Source of the DNA: Sphingomonas profundi
GTDB taxonomy: Bacteria; Pseudomonadota; Alphaproteobacteria; Sphingomonadales; Sphingomonadaceae
Assembly (NCBI RefSeq): GCF_009739515.1
Contig: NZ_CP046535.1
Coordinates: 2,418,001-2,482,000 of the forward strand
Reading direction: 5' to 3'
DNA length: 64,000 nucleotides
The position numbers and the translations under genes are program-made. This document shows, in pieces, positions 1-8,784 of this stretch. The notes beneath the pieces were generated by a model. The model made no database searches. It was not told the origin of the DNA and saw nothing but the letters and a program-made list of their open reading frames with translations. The first letter of the stretch is position 1. The number at the start of each line of letters is the position of its first letter.

Positions 1-273
1 CTCGCGGAAGGCGAAGCGGTCGAGATGGCTCGCGACCACGCCCTTCGCCCGCTCGGCCGCTTCGGCATCGCCGTCCTCGAGGGCGATGCGCACCGTCAGC
101 GCCGCCGCGTCGGCATCCAGGGTCAGCGTGCTGAAGGGCAGCGCGACGGTGCCATGCTCGGGGGTGAAATCCACCGCGAACTTGTGCGACCAGTGCTTGC
201 AGAGCTGCTGGAGGTAGCGGCTGCCGCTGCCGGTGGGCACGATGGCGGTGAGCGTGCGGGCCGGCGCGCTCAT
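1..273 (-). CDS. DUF2218 domain-containing protein (3' end outside window)
   Basis: Reading from the ATG at 273 down to base 1 gives 91 uninterrupted residues, beginning MSAPARTLTAIVPTG and running off the window edge. The pattern matches the DUF2218 family (about 95-100 aa), including the KHWSHKF segment and the regularly spaced LTLDADAAALTV stretch, so nearly the whole protein is present. DUF2218 proteins have no established biochemical role. They are commonly found beside siderophore-interacting ferric reductases and PadR regulators. The start overlaps the stop of the upstream PadR gene by 4 bp (ATGA), so the two are probably translationally coupled. A siderophore-interacting protein gene just outside the window is a reasonable guess but is not visible. 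Confidence 0.85.
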   Translation of the reverse strand, partial: MSAPARTLTAIVPTGSGSRYLQQLCKHWSHKFAVDFTPEHGTVALPFSTLTLDADAAALTVRIALEDGDAEAAERAKGVVASHLDRFAFRE

Positions 274-884
274 TGTGCCGCGCTCCGCCCCAGCCGCTCG
301 ATCCGCCGTGCCGCCTCGTCGAGGATCTCGGCGACGTCGTGCAGCGTATCGGTCTGCACCGCGTCCTCGCCCAGCCGCTGGTGCAGCACGGTGCGCAGGT
401 TCATCATCGCGCGGCGCACCGGCCCCGCGTCGGTGCGGGCGGCGGTGGCGCCGAGCTGGTCGAGCCGCGCGAGCAGGGCTTCCGCCTCGTCGCTGCGCTC
501 CTCCAGGTGGGCACGCCCCTCGCCGGTGATGGCGAAGGCCTTGCGCGATCCCTCGGCGGTGGCTTCCTCGATCTGGCCCATGTCCTGCAGCATCGTGATC
601 GTCGGGTAGATCACGCCGGGGCTCGGCGCATAGGCGCCGCCGGTGCGCGCCTCGATCGCGCGGATCAGGTCGTAACCGTGGCGTGGCTGCTCGGCGATCA
701 GGCGCAGCAGCACCAGCCGCAACTCGCCCGCGTCGAACACGCGCCGGCGTCCGCCGCCACGCGGGCCGCCGAAACCGCCGGGCTCGCCGCCGCCGAAGCC
801 GCGCCGGCCGAAAACGCCTTCGCCGCCGTCCCGCCCGCGCGGGCCGCACATGCGCTGATGATGGTGATGATGTGAGAATCGCAT
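270..884 (-). CDS. PadR-family regulator with His-rich N-terminus (YqjI-like)
   Basis: The protein opens with a five-histidine run (MRFSHHHHHQRMCG) and a Gly/Arg-rich segment, followed by a PadR winged helix of about 100 residues (VFDAGELRLVLLRLIAEQPRHGYDLI ... GGAYAPSPGVIYPTITMLQDMGQIE) and a C-terminal helical domain. A metal-ligand-rich N-terminal extension on a PadR fold is the hallmark of E. coli YqjI, a nickel-responsive repressor that controls the ferric reductase YqjH. Metal-responsive control of iron metabolism is therefore inferred here. ATG 884 is preceded by GAAAGACAG. An in-frame ATG at 914 would add 10 residues but lies closer to the operator-like palindrome. The gene overlaps the DUF2218 gene by ATGA. 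Confidence 0.85.
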   Translation of the reverse strand: MRFSHHHHHQRMCGPRGRDGGEGVFGRRGFGGGEPGGFGGPRGGGRRRVFDAGELRLVLLRLIAEQPRHGYDLIRAIEARTGGAYAPSPGVIYPTITMLQDMGQIEEATAEGSRKAFAITGEGRAHLEERSDEAEALLARLDQLGATAARTDAGPVRRAMMNLRTVLHQRLGEDAVQTDTLHDVAEILDEAARRIERLGRSAAQ

Positions 885-919
885 TTCGGTTCTGTCTTTC
901 CTGTGTTTGAACATGTCTG

Positions 920-929
920 AGATATATCT
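920..929. promoter_or_regulatory. AGATATATCT palindrome, candidate PadR operator
   Basis: A perfect 10-bp AT-rich palindrome stands out in GC-rich DNA between the PadR gene and the divergent rarA gene, 36 bp upstream of the PadR ATG at 884. PadR repressors commonly autoregulate through AT-rich inverted repeats. Autoregulation is inferred from position and symmetry only. Confidence 0.45.
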
Positions 930-1002
930 TGAAATAAGCGAAGCGCAAGTCCTTCCATCGCGCCCGATGCGGATTTTCGTCGAACGGCCTATATCGCGGG
1001 GC

Positions 1003-2340
1003 ATGGCAGACCTGTTCGCCCCCGACCCGTCCGAGCCCGCGCCCACGGCCGCCGCCCCCCTCGCCGATCGCCTGCGCCCCCGCGCGCTGGATGAGGTGAT
1101 CGGGCAGGATCATCTCACCGGCCCGGCCGGCGCGATCGGCCGGATGGTCGCGGCCGGCCGCCTCTCCTCGATGGTGCTGTGGGGTCCGCCCGGCACCGGC
1201 AAGACGACGATCGCCCGCCTCCTCGCCGACGCCGTGGGGCTGCGCTACGCCGCCGTCTCGGCCGTCTTCTCGGGCGTGGCCGATCTCAAGCGGATCTTCG
1301 CCGAGGCGCGCGATCATGCCCGGCTCGGCCGGCGGACATTGCTGTTCGTGGACGAGATCCACCGCTTCAACCGCGCCCAGCAGGATGGCTTCCTGCCCTA
1401 TGTCGAGGACGGGACCGTCATCCTGGTCGGCGCGACCACCGAGAATCCGTCGTTCGAGCTCAACGCCGCGCTGCTCAGCCGGGCGCAGGTGCTGATCCTC
1501 AACCGGCTCGATGCCGCCGCGCTCGATACGCTGCTGGCGCGGGCGGAGGCGGCGGAGGGCCGGCCGCTGCCGCTGGAGCCGGCGGCGCGCGAGGCGCTGG
1601 TCGCCTCGGCGGACGGGGACGGCCGCTTCCTGCTCAACCAGGCCGAGACCCTGTTCTCGATCGACCTGCCGGCGCCGCTCGATCCGGCCGGGCTGGCGGC
1701 GCTGCTCCACCGCCGCGTCGCCGTCTACGACAAGGACCGCGAGGGGCATTACAACCTGATCTCGGCCCTCCACAAATCGCTGCGCGGGTCCGATCCGCAG
1801 GCGGCGCTGTACTACATGGCGCGGATGCTGGTGGCCGGCGAGGAGCCGCTCTACGTGCTGCGCCGTCTCGTCCGCTTCGCTTCCGAGGATGTCGGGCTCG
1901 CCGATCCGCAGGCGCTGGTGCAGTGCCTCGCCGCCAAGGACGCCTATGATTTCCTCGGCTCGCCGGAGGGCGAGCTCGCGATCGTGCAGGCATGTCTCTA
2001 CCTCGCCACCGCGCCCAAATCGAACGCGGCCTATGTGGCGCAGAAGGCGGCGTTCAGGACGGCGCGGGAGACGGGGTCGCTGATGCCGCCGCCATCCATC
2101 CTCAACGCCTCCACCAAGCTGATGAAGCAGATCGGTTATGGCGAGGGCTACGGCTACGATCATGACGCGCCGGACGCCTTTTCCGGCAACGACTATTGGC
2201 CGCGGGAGATGGCGCCGCAGACCTTCTACACCCCGGCGCCGCGCGGCTTCGAGGCGAAGATTGCCGAGCGGCTGGCCTATTGGGAGGGCCTGCGGGCCGA
2301 GCGGCGCGGGGCAGGGATGAATGGCGGTGCGCCGGCGTGA
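1003..2340 (+). CDS. rarA: Replication-associated recombination protein A (AAA+ ATPase)
   Basis: This is a clamp-loader-like AAA+ ATPase of the RarA/MgsA/WRNIP1 family, which acts at stalled replication forks with SSB. The 445-aa length is typical. Visible features are the RPRALDEVIGQDHL motif at the N-terminus, Walker A GPPGTGKTT at residues 61-69, Walker B LLFVDEIHRF with the Asp at residue 117, sensor 1 (VGATTENPSFELN), and the C-terminal block containing DPQAALYYMARML and AYVAQKAA. The ATG at 1003 (MADLFAPDP) gives the usual family N-terminus, and the longer in-frame extension upstream is not conserved-looking. The gene is divergent from padR. The next gene starts 16 bp downstream. Confidence 0.95.
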   Translation: MADLFAPDPSEPAPTAAAPLADRLRPRALDEVIGQDHLTGPAGAIGRMVAAGRLSSMVLWGPPGTGKTTIARLLADAVGLRYAAVSAVFSGVADLKRIFAEARDHARLGRRTLLFVDEIHRFNRAQQDGFLPYVEDGTVILVGATTENPSFELNAALLSRAQVLILNRLDAAALDTLLARAEAAEGRPLPLEPAAREALVASADGDGRFLLNQAETLFSIDLPAPLDPAGLAALLHRRVAVYDKDREGHYNLISALHKSLRGSDPQAALYYMARMLVAGEEPLYVLRRLVRFASEDVGLADPQALVQCLAAKDAYDFLGSPEGELAIVQACLYLATAPKSNAAYVAQKAAFRTARETGSLMPPPSILNASTKLMKQIGYGEGYGYDHDAPDAFSGNDYWPREMAPQTFYTPAPRGFEAKIAERLAYWEGLRAERRGAGMNGGAPA

Positions 2341-2356
2341 TGCTATACGGGGCGTC

Positions 2357-4408
2357 ATGCTGATCCGCCTCCTCCGGCTTCTGGCGCTCGCCGCGGCCCT
2401 GCTCGCCGCCCCGGCCCTCGCCCAGACCACGCACCATATCCGCCCGACCCTGCTGGCCGAGAGCGCGCGGCCGGCGCCCGGCCGCACCACCATGATCGCG
2501 CTGGCGATGAAGCCGGAACCGGGATGGCACGGCTACTGGCAGAATCCGGGCGACTCGGGCGTGGAGACGGCGATCGACTGGCGCTTGCCGGCCGGCGTCG
2601 GCGCCGGGCCGCTGCAATATCCGGTGCCGCACCCGCTGCTGATCTCCGGCCTGATGAATTATGTGTACGAAGCCGATTACGCGCACCTGATCGCGCTGAC
2701 GGTGCCGGCCGGGCTGGCGCCAGGCACGAAGCTGCCGTTGCGCGGCACCGCCCGCTGGCTGGCCTGCACCGCCGAGATCTGCGTGCCCGAGCAGGCCGAG
2801 ATCGCGCTGGACCTGACGGTGGGCGACGGCGCGCCGACCGCCACCGCCGCGTTCGACGGCTATCGCCGGGCGCTGCCCCGCCCGCTCGGCGGCGAGGGTC
2901 GCTTCGCCGCGTCGAACGGCGCCTTCCGCCTGGCCGTGCCGCTGCCGGCGGCGATGGCGGTGGCCGACCCCTATTTCTTCCCGCTGACCGACGGCGCGAT
3001 CGACTATGCCGCGCCGCAGGCGGTGACGCGCAACGGCGACACGCTGATCGTCGAGACGAAGCCCGCGCCGGGCGCCGCCGTGCCGCAGCGGATCGAGGGC
3101 GTGCTGAAGATCGGGCGGGACAGCGGCCTCTCGCTGGTCGCGCTGCCGGGCGCGGTGCCGCCGGCCGGTGAACCGGTCGCCGCCGCCGGCGAGGCGACCG
3201 GGGGCGGCGGCGGCGTCACCCTGCTGGCCGCGCTCGGCGGCGCGCTGCTCGGCGGGCTGCTGCTCAACATCATGCCCTGCGTGTTCCCGATCCTCAGCCT
3301 GAAGGCGCTCAGCCTAGCCCGCTCCGGCGAGAGCGAGCGGACCGCGCGGATCGATGCGGTCGCCTATGCCGCCGGGGTGATCCTCGTGTGCGTGGCGCTG
3401 GGCGGGCTGCTGCTGGCGCTGCGGGCCGGCGGAGAGACGGCGGGCTGGGCCTTCCAGCTGCAGGATCCGCGCGTCATCCTGTTCCTGCTGCTGCTGGTCG
3501 CCGCGATCGCGCTGAACCTGGCGGGGCTGTTCGAACTGCCGATGGTGGCGGCGGGCGGCGCGCTGGCGGCCAAGGCCGGCCCGGCCGGTGCCTTCTGGAC
3601 GGGGGCGCTGGCCGCCTTCGTCGCCACGCCCTGCACCGGCCCGTTCATGGGCGCGGCGCTGGGCGCGGCGCTGGTGCTGCCGCCGGCCGCGGCAATGCTG
3701 GTGTTCGCCGGCCTGGGCCTCGGCCTGGCCCTCCCCTTCCTGCTGCTCGGCTTCGTGCCCGCCCTGCGCCGCCGGTTGCCCCGGCCGGGGCCGTGGATGG
3801 ACCGCTTCCGCCGCATCCTCTCCTTGCCCATGTTCGCGACGGCGCTGGGCCTCGCCTGGATCCTCGGCCGGCTCGCCGGTGTCGACGGCATGACCCTGGG
3901 CCTCGCCGCCGCCTTGCTGGTGGCGGTGGCCCTCTGGTGGGTCGGCCGGCGACAGGCGAAGGGCCGCACCGGCAGCTGGTGGCCGCTGGCGCCGGCCGCC
4001 GCCATCGCCATCGCCCTGCTGGCGGTACTGCCGCGCCAGCCCGCCGTCGCCGCTTCGGCCGCGGCGGGCGGCCCGCTCGCCGCCGAACCGTTCAGCGAAC
4101 AGCGGCTGGCGGCGCTGCGGCAGGCGGGGCGCCCCGTCTTCGTCTACTTCACCGCCGACTGGTGCCTCACCTGCAAGGTGAACGAGAAGGCCGCGATCGA
4201 GCGGGCCGAAGTGGCGCGCGCCTTCGCCGCCCGCAACGTGGCGGTGCTGGTGGGGGACTGGACGCGCGGCGACGCCGCGATCGGGCGCTTCCTCGCCGGC
4301 CAGGGCCGCTCCGGCGTGCCGCTCTATCTGTTCTATGCGCCGGGCAAGCCGCCGGTCACGCTGCCGCAGGTGCTCACCCCCGGCACCCTCGCCGCGCTCG
4401 CCACCTGA
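2357..4408 (+). CDS. Protein-disulfide reductase, DsbD/ScsB type
   Basis: This 683-aa inner-membrane protein would carry electrons from cytoplasmic thioredoxin to periplasmic disulfides. It has a signal peptide (LLALAAALLAAPALA) and a periplasmic N-terminal domain with Cys pair C137/C142 (CTAEIC). A CcdA-like membrane domain of about eight helices follows, with C308 (MPCVFP) and C426 (TPCTGP). The C-terminal thioredoxin domain carries WCLTC (C603/C606). All three redox pairs of the DsbD relay are therefore present. The length exceeds E. coli DsbD (565 aa) and fits the ScsB-like branch with a larger N-terminal domain. The next gene, 13 bp downstream, encodes an exported thiol protein that is a plausible partner. 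Confidence 0.92.
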   Translation: MLIRLLRLLALAAALLAAPALAQTTHHIRPTLLAESARPAPGRTTMIALAMKPEPGWHGYWQNPGDSGVETAIDWRLPAGVGAGPLQYPVPHPLLISGLMNYVYEADYAHLIALTVPAGLAPGTKLPLRGTARWLACTAEICVPEQAEIALDLTVGDGAPTATAAFDGYRRALPRPLGGEGRFAASNGAFRLAVPLPAAMAVADPYFFPLTDGAIDYAAPQAVTRNGDTLIVETKPAPGAAVPQRIEGVLKIGRDSGLSLVALPGAVPPAGEPVAAAGEATGGGGGVTLLAALGGALLGGLLLNIMPCVFPILSLKALSLARSGESERTARIDAVAYAAGVILVCVALGGLLLALRAGGETAGWAFQLQDPRVILFLLLLVAAIALNLAGLFELPMVAAGGALAAKAGPAGAFWTGALAAFVATPCTGPFMGAALGAALVLPPAAAMLVFAGLGLGLALPFLLLGFVPALRRRLPRPGPWMDRFRRILSLPMFATALGLAWILGRLAGVDGMTLGLAAALLVAVALWWVGRRQAKGRTGSWWPLAPAAAIAIALLAVLPRQPAVAASAAAGGPLAAEPFSEQRLAALRQAGRPVFVYFTADWCLTCKVNEKAAIERAEVARAFAARNVAVLVGDWTRGDAAIGRFLAGQGRSGVPLYLFYAPGKPPVTLPQVLTPGTLAALAT

Positions 4409-4421
4409 ACGGAGAAGCCCG

Positions 4422-5027
4422 ATGCGCCTGATGTCGTTCGTCGCCGCCAGCCTGATGGCCGCTCCGGCCGCTGCCCTCGCCGCGCCGCAGATCGGCCAGC
4501 CCGCGCCCGATTTCACCCTGCCGAGCGCCGCCGGCAAGCCCGTCCGCCTCGCCGACTATCGTGGGCGGACGGTGGTGCTGGAGTGGAGCAATCCCGGCTG
4601 TCCGTTCGTGCAGAAACATTATGGCAGCGGCAACATGCAGCGCACCCAGGCCGCCGCCCGCGCCGGCGGCGCGGTGTGGCTGACGATCAACTCCGGCGCG
4701 CCCGGCAAGCAGGGCCACATGACGCCGGCCGAGGCGCGGGCGTTCGAGGCGAAGGAAGGTGCGAAGGCCAACGCCTACCTGCTCGATCCGCAGGGCAGCG
4801 CCGGCCGGGCCTATGCCGCCAGGACTACGCCGCACCTCTATATCGTCGATCCGCAGGGCCGGCTCGCCTATATGGGCGGCATCGACGACAAGCCGACGGC
4901 GAACCCGGCCGACATCAGGGACGCACGCAACCGCGTGCTGGCGGCGCTGGCCGAGATGAAGGCGGGCAAGCCCGTCTCCCAGCCGGTGACGCGGCCCTAC
5001 GGATGTTCGGTGAAGTACGGCGCCTGA
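4422..5027 (+). CDS. Exported peroxiredoxin-like (AhpC/TSA-fold) protein
   Basis: The 201-residue protein has a clear signal peptide (MRLMSFVAASLMAAPAAALAAP). A thioredoxin-fold domain follows, starting IGQPAPDFTLPSAAGKPVRLADYRG. The conserved NPGCPFVQKHYG motif (Cys60) is typical of the PRX-like subgroup that often sits beside DsbD homologues. A second cysteine lies near the C-terminus (YGCSVKY). A good Shine-Dalgarno (GGAG) precedes ATG 4422. Because it follows dsbD closely, a periplasmic peroxidase or thiol-reductase role fed by DsbD is likely. The actual substrate cannot be read from the sequence. Confidence 0.85.
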   Translation: MRLMSFVAASLMAAPAAALAAPQIGQPAPDFTLPSAAGKPVRLADYRGRTVVLEWSNPGCPFVQKHYGSGNMQRTQAAARAGGAVWLTINSGAPGKQGHMTPAEARAFEAKEGAKANAYLLDPQGSAGRAYAARTTPHLYIVDPQGRLAYMGGIDDKPTANPADIRDARNRVLAALAEMKAGKPVSQPVTRPYGCSVKYGA

Positions 5028-5165
5028 CACGCGCTTCGCAGCCGTCGACCCGTGCCGGCACCATCGGGGAGTGTTTCCGGACCCGATCGACGCCATGTTG
5101 CATCATTGCCACACCGCATGCGATGATGTCCTGTCTGCCGGCCCGCCGGTGATCGGAGATCAGCC

Positions 5166-6803
5166 TTGAAGCCCAGCCGCCTCGTTCTCGCCACCCTGCT
5201 CGCCGGTACCGCCCTGCCCGCCGCCGCCGCCCCGCCGCCCGCCATCTCGGTAGAGACGCTGAAGACCGTCACCAGAACGCTGTCGGACGACAGCTTCGAG
5301 GGCCGCGCCCCCGCGACGCCGGCCGAGGAGAAGACGGTCGGCTACATCGTCGAGCGGTTCAAGGCGGCCGGCCTGCGCCCCGGCAACAAGGGCGGCTGGT
5401 TCCAGCAGGTGCCGCTGGTTGAGCTGACGATCACCAACGTCCCCACCTTGTCGATCACCGGCGGCAAGACGCCGCTCAGCCTGGCCTACAAGACGGACGC
5501 GGTGATCGGCACCTACCGCGTGCAGCCGAGAACGGCGGTGTCCGCCAGCGACATCGTGTTCGTCGGCTACGGCATCAACGCGCCCGAGAAGGGCTGGAAC
5601 GACTATGCCGGGCTGGACGTGAAGGGGAAGACGGTCGTCATCCTCGTCAACGATCCCGACTGGCAGGCGCCGGGGCTGGAGGGGCCGTTCGGCGGCCGCG
5701 CGATGACCTATTACGGCCGCTGGACGTACAAGTTCGAGGAAGCGGCCCGGCAGGGCGCCGCCGCCGCGCTGATCGTCCACGATACCGCGCCCGCCGCCTA
5801 CGGCTTCAACGTCGTCCGCTCGTCGTGGAGCGGGCCGCAGCTGGAGACGGACGAGGCCGGCGATCATCTGGACCAGAGCCAGGCGGTCGGCTGGCTGACC
5901 AACGATGCCGCCCGCCGGCTGTTCGCCGCCGCCGGGAAGGATCTCGATACGCTCACCGCCGCCGCCGGGCGCAAGGGCTTCCGCGCCGTGCCGCTGGGGC
6001 TGAAGGCATCGGTGACGATCGAGAACAGCATCCGCCGCAGCACCTCGCGCAACGTCGTCGGCCTGCTGCCGGGCACCTCCGCGCCGGACGAGTATGTGCT
6101 CTACTCGGCCCACTGGGATCATCTCGGCCGTTGCGAGCCGGTGAACGGCGACGATATCTGCAACGGCGCGGTGGACAACGCCTCCGGCATCGCCGGCCTG
6201 GTCGCGCTGGCGGAGGCGTTCGCGAAGGCTGGCGCGCCCAGGCGATCCCTGCTGTTCCTGGCGCTGACGGCGGAGGAATCGGGCACGCTCGGCTCCGAAT
6301 ATTACGCCGCCAACCCGGTCGTCCCGCTCGCCCGCACCGTTGGCGGCGCGAATATCGACGAGCTGAACGTGATGGGCGACACCCGCGACATCCGCGTGGT
6401 GGGCGCCGGCAAGTCGGAGCTGGAGGATCTGCTGAAGCAGCTCGCCACGGCGCAGGGCCGCGCGGTGAAGCCGGAGCCGACGCCGGAGAAGGGCTTCTAC
6501 TATCGCTCCGATCATTTCAGCTTCGCCAAGCTCGGCGTGCCGATGATCTATTTCGAGGCGGGCAGCGATCTGGTGAAGGGCGGCGTCGCCGCCGGCGAGA
6601 AGGCGAAGGCCGATTTCGAGGCGAACCGCTACCACGCGCCCGCCGACGAATATGATCCGTCGTGGGATTGGAGCGGCGCCGTCCGCGATCTGCAACTCTA
6701 TTATGGCATCGGCCGCCGTCTGGCGGATGGCGGGACCTGGCCGAACTGGTATCCGGGCAGCGAATTCCGCGCCGTGCGCGATCGATCGAGGGCGATGAAA
6801 TGA
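5166..6803 (+). CDS. M28-family zinc metallopeptidase (exported)
   Basis: This is a 545-aa exported aminopeptidase-type protein. A signal peptide (LVLATLLAGTALPAAAA) leads into an M28 catalytic domain with a PA-domain insertion (residues roughly 120-270). The expected two-zinc ligands are visible: H316 (SAHWDHLG), D337 (VDNASG), E370/E371 (TAEESG), D398 (NIDELN) and H490 (RYHAPADEY). Translation apparently starts at TTG 5166, because there is no usable in-frame ATG or GTG nearby and a purine-rich GGAGA lies 8 bp upstream. Its stop overlaps the agmatine deiminase start (ATGA), so peptide breakdown and agmatine metabolism may be co-expressed. Confidence 0.92.
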   Translation: MKPSRLVLATLLAGTALPAAAAPPPAISVETLKTVTRTLSDDSFEGRAPATPAEEKTVGYIVERFKAAGLRPGNKGGWFQQVPLVELTITNVPTLSITGGKTPLSLAYKTDAVIGTYRVQPRTAVSASDIVFVGYGINAPEKGWNDYAGLDVKGKTVVILVNDPDWQAPGLEGPFGGRAMTYYGRWTYKFEEAARQGAAAALIVHDTAPAAYGFNVVRSSWSGPQLETDEAGDHLDQSQAVGWLTNDAARRLFAAAGKDLDTLTAAAGRKGFRAVPLGLKASVTIENSIRRSTSRNVVGLLPGTSAPDEYVLYSAHWDHLGRCEPVNGDDICNGAVDNASGIAGLVALAEAFAKAGAPRRSLLFLALTAEESGTLGSEYYAANPVVPLARTVGGANIDELNVMGDTRDIRVVGAGKSELEDLLKQLATAQGRAVKPEPTPEKGFYYRSDHFSFAKLGVPMIYFEAGSDLVKGGVAAGEKAKADFEANRYHAPADEYDPSWDWSGAVRDLQLYYGIGRRLADGGTWPNWYPGSEFRAVRDRSRAMK

Positions 6804-7813
6804 CCTTGCGCCAGCCCGCCGAGTGGAGCGCCCACGATTGGGTGTGGGTCGGCTTCCCCAGCCACGCGGATTTGTGGGAGGACGATCTCCAGGCCGCGCG
6901 CGAGGAGGTGATCGCCTTCGCCCGCGCGGTGGATGCGGACGGATCGGGCGAGCGCGTCGTCCTCGTCGCCGCCGACAAGCTGGCCGCGCGCGACGCGCTG
7001 GCGCTGGCCGGGCCGCACGTGGATGTGGAGGTGCAGCGCTTCGGCGACATCTGGCTGCGCGATACCGGCCCGATCATCCTGACGGATGGCGGGGCGAACG
7101 GCCCCGGCGTGCCGGCCGAGGCGCGCGATTTCGGCTTCAACGGCTGGGGCGGCAAATATGAGCTGCCCGGCGACGACACGGTCGGCACCCGCCTCGCCCA
7201 GTCCGCCCGCTTCCCCACGCGGCGCTGCGAGTGGGTGTTCGAGGGCGGCGCGCTGGACGTGGACGGCACCGGCCTCGCCATCACCACCGAGCAGTGCCTG
7301 CTGAACCCCAACCGCAACGCCTTCGTCTCCCGCGCCGGCATCGAGGCGCGGCTGGCCGAGGATCTCGGCATCGATCGCGTGCTGTGGCTGGGCGACGGGC
7401 TGTTCAACGATCATACCGACGGCCATGTCGACAATCTCGCGCGCTTCGTCGCCGAGGGCGTGATCGCCGTGCCGGAGCCGACCGTCGACGATCCGAACGA
7501 GGCCGTCTACCGCGATGCCGCCGCCCGCGCCCGCGCCTACGGGCTGGAGGTGGTCGGCGTGCCCTCGCCCGGCCGGGTGGAGCGCAATGGCGAGATCGTG
7601 CCCGCTTCCTATATGAACTTCTACATCGGCAACGCGGCGGTGGTGGTGCCGATGTACGGCGCCGCCAACGATGCGGCGGCGGTGGCGGCGATCGGGGCGC
7701 TGTTCCCGGGCCGCCGCACCACCGGCTTTCGCGCCGATCATATCCTCACCGGCGGCGGCAGCTTCCACTGCATCAGCCAGCAGGTGCCGACCCACGAGCC
7801 CCGTTCCGCGTGA
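6800..7813 (+). CDS. aguA: Agmatine deiminase
   Basis: The enzyme hydrolyses agmatine to N-carbamoylputrescine and ammonia in the cytoplasm. The 337-aa protein shows the guanidino-modifying (GME) superfamily signatures: DIWLRDTGP, FNGWGGKY, FEGGALDVDG, DHTDGHVDN, and the catalytic loop GGGSFHCISQQ with nucleophile C324. The ATG overlaps the stop of the upstream peptidase gene by 4 bp. The enzyme for the next step lies 31 bp downstream. Together they form the two-step agmatine-to-putrescine route. Confidence 0.96.
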   Translation: MTLRQPAEWSAHDWVWVGFPSHADLWEDDLQAAREEVIAFARAVDADGSGERVVLVAADKLAARDALALAGPHVDVEVQRFGDIWLRDTGPIILTDGGANGPGVPAEARDFGFNGWGGKYELPGDDTVGTRLAQSARFPTRRCEWVFEGGALDVDGTGLAITTEQCLLNPNRNAFVSRAGIEARLAEDLGIDRVLWLGDGLFNDHTDGHVDNLARFVAEGVIAVPEPTVDDPNEAVYRDAAARARAYGLEVVGVPSPGRVERNGEIVPASYMNFYIGNAAVVVPMYGAANDAAAVAAIGALFPGRRTTGFRADHILTGGGSFHCISQQVPTHEPRSA

Positions 7814-7844
7814 GCGGGCCGCCTGCCTGAAACGGACCTCGCGC

Positions 7845-8693
7845 ATGACCGAACTCACCGTCGCCGCCCTCCAGCTGGCCTTTTCCGACGATGCGGACGA
7901 GAATATCGCCGCTGTTTCCGCGCTGGTGCGCGAGGCGGCGGGGCGCGGCGCGAAGGTGATCCTGCCGCCGGAGCTGTTCGAGGGACATTATTTCTGCCAG
8001 GCGCATGACGAGGGCCGCTTCACCCGCGCCCTGCCGACCGAGGCGCATCCGGCCGTGCGGGCGATGCGCGCGCTGGCGGACGAGCTGAAGGTCTACATCC
8101 CGACCAGCTTCTTCGAGGCGGACGGGCCGCATCACTATAACAGCCTGGCGATGATCGATCCCGACGGCAAGGTGATGGGCGTCTACCGCAAGAGCCACAT
8201 CCCGGACGGGCCGGGCTATCAGGAGAAATTCTACTTCCGCCCCGGCAACACGGGCTTCAAGGTGTGGCCCACGCCGGCGGCCACGCTGGGTGTCGGCGTA
8301 TGCTGGGATCAGTGGTATCCGGAAACGGCGCGATCGCTGATGCTGCTGGGTGCCGAGATCCTGTTCTACCCCACGGCGATCGGCAACGAGCCGCACGATC
8401 CCGATCTGGACACCAGCCGCCTGTGGCGCCGCGCGATGGTGGGCCATGCGGTATCGAACGTGGTGCCGGTGGTGGCCGCCAACCGCATCGGCACCGAGGA
8501 TGCGATGACCTTCTACGGCCACAGCTTCATCTGCGACGAGCGCGGCGACATGATCGCCGAGTTCGGCGCGAGCGAGACCGGCGTGCTCGTCGGCACGCTC
8601 GATCTCGATCGGGTGAAGCGGCACCGCGCCGCCTTCGGCTTCTTCCGCGATCGCCGGCCCGATCTGTACGGCCGGCTGGCGCAGGACGTCTGA
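7845..8693 (+). CDS. aguB: N-carbamoylputrescine amidase
   Basis: This nitrilase-superfamily enzyme cleaves N-carbamoylputrescine to putrescine, CO2 and ammonia. It is 282 aa, the normal length. The catalytic Glu-Lys-Cys triad is visible: E43 in PPELFEGHYF, K116 in YRKSHIPDGPGY, and C153 in GVCWDQWYPE. The FRPGNTGF and GQNFH-like (YGHSFI) segments fit the plant/bacterial AguB branch. The start ATG at 7845 gives the conserved MTELTVAALQLAF N-terminus. It sits directly after aguA on the same strand. Confidence 0.96.
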   Translation: MTELTVAALQLAFSDDADENIAAVSALVREAAGRGAKVILPPELFEGHYFCQAHDEGRFTRALPTEAHPAVRAMRALADELKVYIPTSFFEADGPHHYNSLAMIDPDGKVMGVYRKSHIPDGPGYQEKFYFRPGNTGFKVWPTPAATLGVGVCWDQWYPETARSLMLLGAEILFYPTAIGNEPHDPDLDTSRLWRRAMVGHAVSNVVPVVAANRIGTEDAMTFYGHSFICDERGDMIAEFGASETGVLVGTLDLDRVKRHRAAFGFFRDRRPDLYGRLAQDV

Positions 8694-8784
8694 CCGCCGC
8701 GACGCGCGATCGCCGCGCCCGCCCGGCACGCGGCAACCCGGTGCCCGGCGGCGCGTTCGATGCGGAACGGCAAGGAGACAATGT

